NCBI GenBank assembly: GCA_900769525.1
Contig: CAAGGY010000052.1
Coordinates: 1 to 10,939 of the forward strand
Direction of reading: 5' to 3'
DNA: 10,939 nt
From: an uncultured Alistipes sp.
GTDB lineage: Bacteria; Bacteroidota; Bacteroidia; Bacteroidales; Rikenellaceae
The position numbers were made by a program, and so were the translations under genes. Positions within the stretch are counted from its first letter, which is position 1. Every line of letters starts with the position of its first letter. Below the pieces are notes generated by a model that saw only the letters and a program-made list of their open reading frames with translations, was not told where the DNA came from and searched no databases. This document shows positions 6,532 to 10,939 of the stretch, in pieces.

Positions 6532-9018
6532 ATGACTAAGAAGGAACAACCAAACAAGCTGGCTGGCAGCCTGACAAAGTGGCTTATCATCTCTATGTGG
6601 GGAGTAATGCTTACGGGCGTAGTGGGACTCACACTGCTCTTCACGCTTGCACGCTTTGAGGTGCTGGGCCCTATGCCTACGTTCGACGAGCTGGAGAATC
6701 CTCAGACAAACCTCGCCACCGAAATCTATGCGGCAGATGGTGTGTTGCTGGGTACCTACTTTGTGGAGAACCGTACGCACCTAACGTTCGAGGAGCTATT
6801 CCCACTCAATCGTGACCAATGGCTCACAATCAAGGGTCATGAGCTGCCACCTATCGTTGCGGCACTCATCGCCACCGAGGACCTTCGATTCTTCGAGCAC
6901 TCAGGTATCGACTTCCAAGCTACAGCACGTGCCGGAATCAAGACCGTACTGCTCGGACAGAAGGAGCAGGGAGGTGGTAGTACCATCACCCAGCAGTTAG
7001 CCAAGAACCTCTACAAAACACGTCGTCGTGACAAGGGTCTTGAGGGCAAGGCGGGTACGCTCACAGCCAAAGCTCAGGAGTATGTCATTGCCACACAGCT
7101 CGAGTACAACTACACAAAGGAGGAGATTGTGGCTATGTATCTCAACACTGTGGAGTTCTCAAGCTCAAACTTCGGTATCCGCTCTGCGGCTAACAACTTC
7201 TTCGGCAAGGAGCCTTATGACCTCTCTATCGAAGAGGCTGCCGTGATTGCTGGCCAGGTGAAGGCCCCAGGAACGTATGCACCACTACGTGCTGGCAAGC
7301 CTAATCCTAAGGCTAAGGAGCGTCGTGACCTGGTGCTTGGCCGTATGGTTGTTGCGGGAGCTATCTCGCAGGCTACTGCCGACTCGTTGATGCAGCTACC
7401 TATCGACCTCTCTCGCTACCACCGTGCCGCAGATGCCCACAACGAGGGTACGGCGACATACTTCCGTGAGATGGTGCGACGCAACCTCACAGCCTCGGAG
7501 CCTAAGCGAAGTGAGTTCTACACAGAGTACGACTACGAGCAGGCACTCAAGCAGTATGAGGAGGATCCACTCATTGGCTGGTGCAAGAAGAACTTTAAGA
7601 GCAATGGCGAGCCATACGACATCTACCGTGATGGCCTTCGCATCTACACAACCCTCGACTCAGATATGCAGGTATTGGCCGAGCAGGCTGCACAGGAGCA
7701 CATGCGTGAGGTTGTGCAGCCACAGATGAACAACCAGATTAAGCAGACAAAACAGCTATATCTGGGCTTGGGCAAGGATAAGACCGAGCAGAAGATTCTC
7801 TCTGCAATGCGACAGACCGACCGCTGGCGTCACATGACTCGAGATGGCTACTCCGAGGAGCAGATTCTCAAGGCCTTCAACAGCAAGGTTCAGATGGAGG
7901 TGTTTACCTACAATGGCGTGCGTGACACGATGATGTCGCCACGTGACTCTATCATCCACCACAAATCTATCATGCGCCCAGCGATGGTTGCCGTAGACCC
8001 AAGCAATGGCCATGTGCGTGCATACGTCGGTGGCCCTGACTACCGCTTCTTTAAGTATGATGCTGCTACGCAGACAAAGCGTCAGATTGGCTCAACAGCC
8101 AAGCCTTTCATCTATGCCTACGCCATCGAGGTGCTCGGCATGGACCCTTGCAAGCCTGTGCGCAACGAGCGTGTGACAATCAAGTATCATGGTCGTGAGT
8201 GGTCTCCAAAGGAGGCCGGCGGTGATGCCTACGACGGTGCACATCACCCTCTCTACTGGGGATTGATGAAGAGCCGCAACAACTACTCAGCATTCATCAT
8301 GCAGAATGCCAAGAACCCAGAGAAGGTGGCTAAATATATCCACGAGATTGGTATTCGTAGTTGGATTGAGCCTGTGCCATCACTCTGCTTGGGCTCGTAC
8401 GACTCCAACCCATTCGAGATGGCAGGTGCATACAGCACCTTCGTAAACCAGGGCGTACGCATCGACCCTATATATGTAACCCGCATCGAGGATAAGCAGG
8501 GTAACATTCTTGCTACGTTTACGCCTAAAGCTAATGATGTTATCCCTGAGCGTGTGGCTCACGTCGTAATAGAGATGATGAAGCAGGTTATCACAGGCGG
8601 TACTGGTCGCAGAATGATGGTTCAGTTTGGCATTGGTGGCAACGGCATGGACATCGCAGCTAAGACAGGTACTACAAATAAGAATGTCGACGCATGGTTT
8701 ATGTGTGCTGTACCAAACCTTGTGGTTGGTACTTGGGTAGGTGGTGAGGAGAACGCTATCCGCTTTGCCCGTAGTGCCGACGGCTCACGTATCGCACTCC
8801 CTATCACGGGTAAATTCCTTAAGAAGGTCTACGAAGATGGAACACTCGGCGTGAACCGTGAGGATAAGTTTAAGTTCACATCACCGAAGCCTAAGTTCAA
8901 CTGTAAGATGCCAAGTGAGGCTGCGACAACAACCACTCACGAGATTACAGAGGATAGCTTCAAGAATTCGGATATTGTTCCTGATGAGTTTATCGACCAG
9001 GAGGGTGACTTCTTCTAA
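6532..9018 (+). CDS. Class A penicillin-binding protein, PBP1A type
   Basis: This 828-residue bifunctional enzyme polymerises lipid II into glycan strands and crosslinks the stem peptides on the outer face of the inner membrane. A cytoplasmic tail and one membrane anchor occupy about residues 17-42. The glycosyltransferase (GT51) motifs are intact: EDLRFFEH with catalytic Glu116, GGGSTITQQLAKNLY, KAQEYVIATQLE, and KEEIVAMYLNTVEF with NFGIRSAANNFFGK. The transpeptidase motifs are also complete: STAK with nucleophile Ser521, SRN at 581-583 and KTG at 711-713. A charged linker of about 150 residues (roughly 325-480) separates the catalytic domains. The C-terminus beyond about 790 is a low-complexity acidic tail. 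The asd gene starts 52 bases downstream on the same strand. I could not identify a convincing TAnnTTTG element in the 105 bases upstream. The exact orthology (mrcA or pbpF-like) is uncertain, so no symbol is given. Confidence 0.95.
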   Translation: MTKKEQPNKLAGSLTKWLIISMWGVMLTGVVGLTLLFTLARFEVLGPMPTFDELENPQTNLATEIYAADGVLLGTYFVENRTHLTFEELFPLNRDQWLTIKGHELPPIVAALIATEDLRFFEHSGIDFQATARAGIKTVLLGQKEQGGGSTITQQLAKNLYKTRRRDKGLEGKAGTLTAKAQEYVIATQLEYNYTKEEIVAMYLNTVEFSSSNFGIRSAANNFFGKEPYDLSIEEAAVIAGQVKAPGTYAPLRAGKPNPKAKERRDLVLGRMVVAGAISQATADSLMQLPIDLSRYHRAADAHNEGTATYFREMVRRNLTASEPKRSEFYTEYDYEQALKQYEEDPLIGWCKKNFKSNGEPYDIYRDGLRIYTTLDSDMQVLAEQAAQEHMREVVQPQMNNQIKQTKQLYLGLGKDKTEQKILSAMRQTDRWRHMTRDGYSEEQILKAFNSKVQMEVFTYNGVRDTMMSPRDSIIHHKSIMRPAMVAVDPSNGHVRAYVGGPDYRFFKYDAATQTKRQIGSTAKPFIYAYAIEVLGMDPCKPVRNERVTIKYHGREWSPKEAGGDAYDGAHHPLYWGLMKSRNNYSAFIMQNAKNPEKVAKYIHEIGIRSWIEPVPSLCLGSYDSNPFEMAGAYSTFVNQGVRIDPIYVTRIEDKQGNILATFTPKANDVIPERVAHVVIEMMKQVITGGTGRRMMVQFGIGGNGMDIAAKTGTTNKNVDAWFMCAVPNLVVGTWVGGEENAIRFARSADGSRIALPITGKFLKKVYEDGTLGVNREDKFKFTSPKPKFNCKMPSEAATTTTHEITEDSFKNSDIVPDEFIDQEGDFF

Positions 9019-9070
9019 CAAAGCCACCCCTCTGGCAACCAAATATTAACCATATAAAACCTACTGAAAT

Positions 9071-10072
9071 ATGAAGATTGCAATCGTTGGCGCAAGTGGA
9101 GCTGTGGGACAGGAGTTTCTCGCCATTTTGGAGAACCACCCAATGCCCATTGACGAACTTCGCCTCTTCGGCTCTAAGCGCAGTGCTGGTAGCAGCTACC
9201 GCTTCCGTGGCCAGGATATCGTTGTGCGAGAGCTTCAGCATAACGACGACTTTAAAGATATAGACGTAGCACTCTGCTCGGCTGGTGGCTCAACATCTAT
9301 CGAGTTTGCCGAGACTATCACCAAGCATGGTGCATTTATGATTGATAACTCGAGCGCCTTCCGCATGGAGGAGGATGTGCCCCTCGTTGTGCCTGAGGTC
9401 AACGGCGAGGATGCCTTCAACGCACCACGCCGCATCATCGCAAACCCAAACTGCACAACTATCCAGATGGTCGTAGCTCTCGGAGCCATCGAGCGACTCT
9501 CGCACATCAAGCGTGTTCACGTGGCTACATATCAGTCGGCAAGTGGCGCAGGTGCCACAGGTATGCAGGAGCTTCAGGAGCAGCACCAGGCAATTGTCGA
9601 GGGTGAGGATCCTAAGATTGAGAAGTTTGCTTATCAGCTTGCCTACAACCTCATTCCTCATATCGACCTCTTCCAGGACAACGACTACACCAAGGAGGAG
9701 ATGAAGATGTTCCACGAGACTCGTAAGATTATGCACTCCGACATCCGCACCTCGGCTACATGTGTGCGTGTGCCCGTGATGCGTGCCCACTCTGAGGCCA
9801 TCTGGGTGGAGACCGAGGAGGAGCTCAGCGTGGAGCAGGTGCGCGAGGCCTTTGCATCAACTAAGGGCCTTGTACTCATCGACGAGCCTTCGCAGAAGCG
9901 CTACCCTATGCCGCTCTTTGCCCAGGGCCAGGACCCAGTCTATGTTGGCCGTGTGCGCAAGGATCTGTGCAACGAGAATGGCATCACGTTCTGGTGCGTA
10001 GCCGACCAGATTCGCAAGGGTGCAGCACTCAACGCAGTGCAGATTCTTGAGCTTCTTATCGCCAATAAGTAG
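9071..10072 (+). CDS. asd: Aspartate-semialdehyde dehydrogenase
   Basis: This 333-residue cytoplasmic enzyme reduces L-4-aspartyl phosphate to L-aspartate 4-semialdehyde with NADPH. The product is the branch point to diaminopimelate and lysine, threonine and methionine. The N-terminal nucleotide-binding motif GASGAVGQEF is at residues 7-16. ALCSAGGSTS follows near 67 and IDNSSAFRM near 93. The catalytic cysteine is Cys128 in NPNCTT, with QSASGAGATG downstream (about 154-163). RVPVMRAHSEAIW contains the acid-base His240. The length is typical of the family. The start ATG lies 52 bases after the penicillin-binding protein stop with no visible terminator or strong promoter between, so co-transcription is likely. 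That pairing links peptidoglycan synthesis with diaminopimelate supply. Confidence 0.97.
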   Translation: MKIAIVGASGAVGQEFLAILENHPMPIDELRLFGSKRSAGSSYRFRGQDIVVRELQHNDDFKDIDVALCSAGGSTSIEFAETITKHGAFMIDNSSAFRMEEDVPLVVPEVNGEDAFNAPRRIIANPNCTTIQMVVALGAIERLSHIKRVHVATYQSASGAGATGMQELQEQHQAIVEGEDPKIEKFAYQLAYNLIPHIDLFQDNDYTKEEMKMFHETRKIMHSDIRTSATCVRVPVMRAHSEAIWVETEEELSVEQVREAFASTKGLVLIDEPSQKRYPMPLFAQGQDPVYVGRVRKDLCNENGITFWCVADQIRKGAALNAVQILELLIANK

Positions 10073-10087
10073 GAATATGGTTTTTCT

Positions 10088-10123
10088 ACAGTGCAAATAA
10101 CAAAAATATTTTTAAGGCACTGT
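10088..10123. repeat. Inverted repeat ACAGTGC-N22-GCACTGT between asd and tryptophanase
   Basis: Perfect 7-base arms lie at 10088-10094 and 10117-10123. The spacer contains the 12-base palindrome AAAAATATTTTT (10102-10113). The right arm abuts the -33 element of the tryptophanase promoter, which favours an operator. As RNA it could also fold and end asd transcripts, but it lacks a GC-rich stem followed directly by a U run, so a classical terminator is not supported. Confidence 0.4.
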
Positions 10124-10133
10124 TGCAAATAAC
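10093..10133. repeat. GCAAATAAC direct repeats spanning the -33 region of the tryptophanase promoter
   Basis: GCAAATAAC occurs at 10093-10101 and 10125-10133, 32 bp apart, or about three helical turns. Both copies are followed by an AT-rich run ending in TTTTT. The second copy overlaps the -33 element, so a protein bound there would affect polymerase. The binding factor is unknown. Confidence 0.4.
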
Positions 10134-10153
10134 CACATTTTTGACTACCTTTG
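10123..10153 (+). promoter_or_regulatory. Tryptophanase promoter (-33 TTG, -7 TACCTTTG)
   Basis: TTG at 10123-10125 and TACCTTTG at 10146-10153 are separated by exactly 20 bases, a close match to the Bacteroidota housekeeping promoter. Transcription is expected to start near 10158-10161, giving a leader of about 92 bases before the tryptophanase ATG at 10252. This is the best promoter match in the window, fitting a strongly expressed gene. Confidence 0.7.
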
Positions 10154-10159
10154 TGCAGT

Positions 10160-10189
10160 TGCGCATATAAGATAGGAGATTATATCGCA
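10160..10189 (+). promoter_or_regulatory. Hairpin at the predicted 5' end of the tryptophanase mRNA
   Basis: TGCG (10160-10163) pairs with CGCA (10186-10189), and ATATAA (10165-10170) pairs with TTATAT (10180-10185). One bulged C (10164) and a 9-base loop GATAGGAGA complete the structure. The 10-bp stem begins within a few bases of the predicted transcription start. It could protect the transcript 5' end or act as a regulatory element. No U run follows, so it is not a terminator. Confidence 0.45.
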
Positions 10190-10251
10190 CAATAGCAACA
10201 GAAAAAGAATAGATTTTTAAACTAATAATAACCTTAAAACAACAAAGAATT

Positions 10252-10939
10252 ATGGAAATCCCATTTGCAGAAGCGTATCGAATTAAGATGGTTGAGCCAT
10301 TGAAGAAGAGCACACGTGCAGAGCGTGAGCAGTGGCTTAAGGAGGCACACTACAACCTCTTCGGCCTCAAGTCAGAGCAGGTTTACATCGACTGCTTGAC
10401 TGACTCAGGTACTGGTGCTATGAGCGACCGTCAGTGGGCTGCTATGATGACAGGTGACGAGGCTTACGCTGGTTCTAAGTCATTCTTCCAGCTTAAGGAT
10501 ACTATCGGCGCTATCACAGGCTTCGACTACGTTATCCCTACTCACCAGGGTCGTGCTGCTGAGAACGTGTTGTTCTCACACCTTGTAAAGGCTGGTGACA
10601 TCATCCCAGGTAACTCACACTTCGACACTACTAAGGGTCACATCGAGTTCCGTAAGGCTGTAGCTTTGGACTGCACTATCGACGCAGCTAAGGATACTCA
10701 GCTCGAGATTCCTTTCAAGGGCGAGGTAGACTGCGCTAAGTTGGAGAAGGCTTTGGCTGAGAACGCTGAGAAGATTCCTTTCATCATCGTTACTGTAACT
10801 AACAACACAGCTGGTGGTCAGCCTGTATCAATGAAGAACTTGCGTGACGTTCGTGCTATCGCTGACAAGTATGGCAAGCGTGTAGTATTCGACTCAGCTC
10901 GTTTCGTTGAGAACGCTTACTTCATCAAGACTCGTGAGC
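10252..10939 (+). CDS. tnaA: Tryptophanase, partial (3' end outside the window)
   Basis: Only the first 229 codons of an expected 455-470 are present. The enzyme is a cytoplasmic PLP-dependent lyase that splits L-tryptophan into indole, pyruvate and ammonia. Family motifs seen are DCLTDSGTGAMSD (47-59), GDEAYAGS (68-75, with the conserved Tyr72), PTHQGRAAEN (96-105), TNNTAGGQPVS (183-193) and FDSARFVENAYF (213-224, with Asp214 and Arg217). The close paralogue tyrosine phenol-lyase has Thr124 where tryptophanase has Asp137 (E. coli numbering). Here the residue is Asp125 in HFDTTKGH, which favours tryptophanase. The PLP-binding lysine lies beyond the right edge. Codons are strongly biased to GCT, GGT, ACT, AAG and TTC, unlike the neighbouring genes, as expected for high expression. 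It has its own promoter and a 92-base leader, so it is probably independent of asd. Confidence 0.93.
   Translation, partial: MEIPFAEAYRIKMVEPLKKSTRAEREQWLKEAHYNLFGLKSEQVYIDCLTDSGTGAMSDRQWAAMMTGDEAYAGSKSFFQLKDTIGAITGFDYVIPTHQGRAAENVLFSHLVKAGDIIPGNSHFDTTKGHIEFRKAVALDCTIDAAKDTQLEIPFKGEVDCAKLEKALAENAEKIPFIIVTVTNNTAGGQPVSMKNLRDVRAIADKYGKRVVFDSARFVENAYFIKTRE

Noticed and set aside
9290..9790. A 166-residue open frame on the minus strand inside asd
   Set aside because: It is antisense to a clearly conserved enzyme, and its His/Leu/Val-rich composition is a by-product of the codon pattern on the other strand.
10077..10100. Short frame ATG GTT TTT CTA CAG TGC AAA TAA as a possible tryptophanase leader peptide
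   Set aside because: It lies upstream of the predicted promoter, so it would not be on the tryptophanase transcript, and it has no Trp codon.
10088..10123. Rho-independent terminator for asd
   Set aside because: The arms are short, the loop is long and no U run directly follows the stem; an operator is the better reading.
10252..10939. Tyrosine phenol-lyase instead of tryptophanase
   Set aside because: The discriminating position is Asp125 (HFDTTKGH) rather than Thr, and the DSARFVENAYF stretch matches tryptophanases.

Overview
The window comes from a member of the Bacteroidota, most likely order Bacteroidales. Upstream regions carry the Bacteroidota-type -7 element TAnnTTTG: TACCTTTG at 3398-3405 and 10146-10153, and TAATTTTG on the minus strand at 3258-3265. 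Start codons lie in A-rich leaders without strong Shine-Dalgarno sequences. The proteins also fit the group: a short-form CstA, a large outer-membrane barrel protein ending in Phe, and a Bacteroides-like tryptophanase. An indole-producing gut genus such as an Alistipes relative is possible, but genus is a guess. I see no mobile element, CRISPR array, tRNA or rRNA; this looks like core chromosome.

Layout. (1) 1-258 is an AT-rich control region with phased TGTAAAC repeats, followed by an AraC-family regulator (259-1137, +). (2) On the minus strand, cstA (1799-3232) is followed by an overlapping TPR-like gene (1129-1824) whose end overlaps the araC end by 9 bp. (3) 3233-3444 is a divergent promoter region. 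(4) A 993-residue secreted protein (3445-6426, +) combines a predicted HExxH...E zinc peptidase, a beta-propeller-like middle and an outer-membrane barrel. (5) A class A penicillin-binding protein (6532-9018) and aspartate-semialdehyde dehydrogenase (9071-10072) probably form an operon. (6) A 179-bp regulatory region leads into tryptophanase, which is cut by the window end (10252-10939).

How they fit together. The PBP1A-type enzyme polymerises and crosslinks peptidoglycan. Asd makes the precursor of diaminopimelate, so the pair joins wall assembly to precursor supply. CstA imports small carbon or peptide substrates, and tryptophanase degrades tryptophan to indole, pyruvate and ammonia; both fit amino-acid or peptide scavenging.

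No wholly new system is obvious. The points most worth a second look are the peptidase-propeller-barrel protein, the repeat-rich tryptophanase control region with a hairpin at the predicted mRNA 5' end, and the cstA-TPR overlap.
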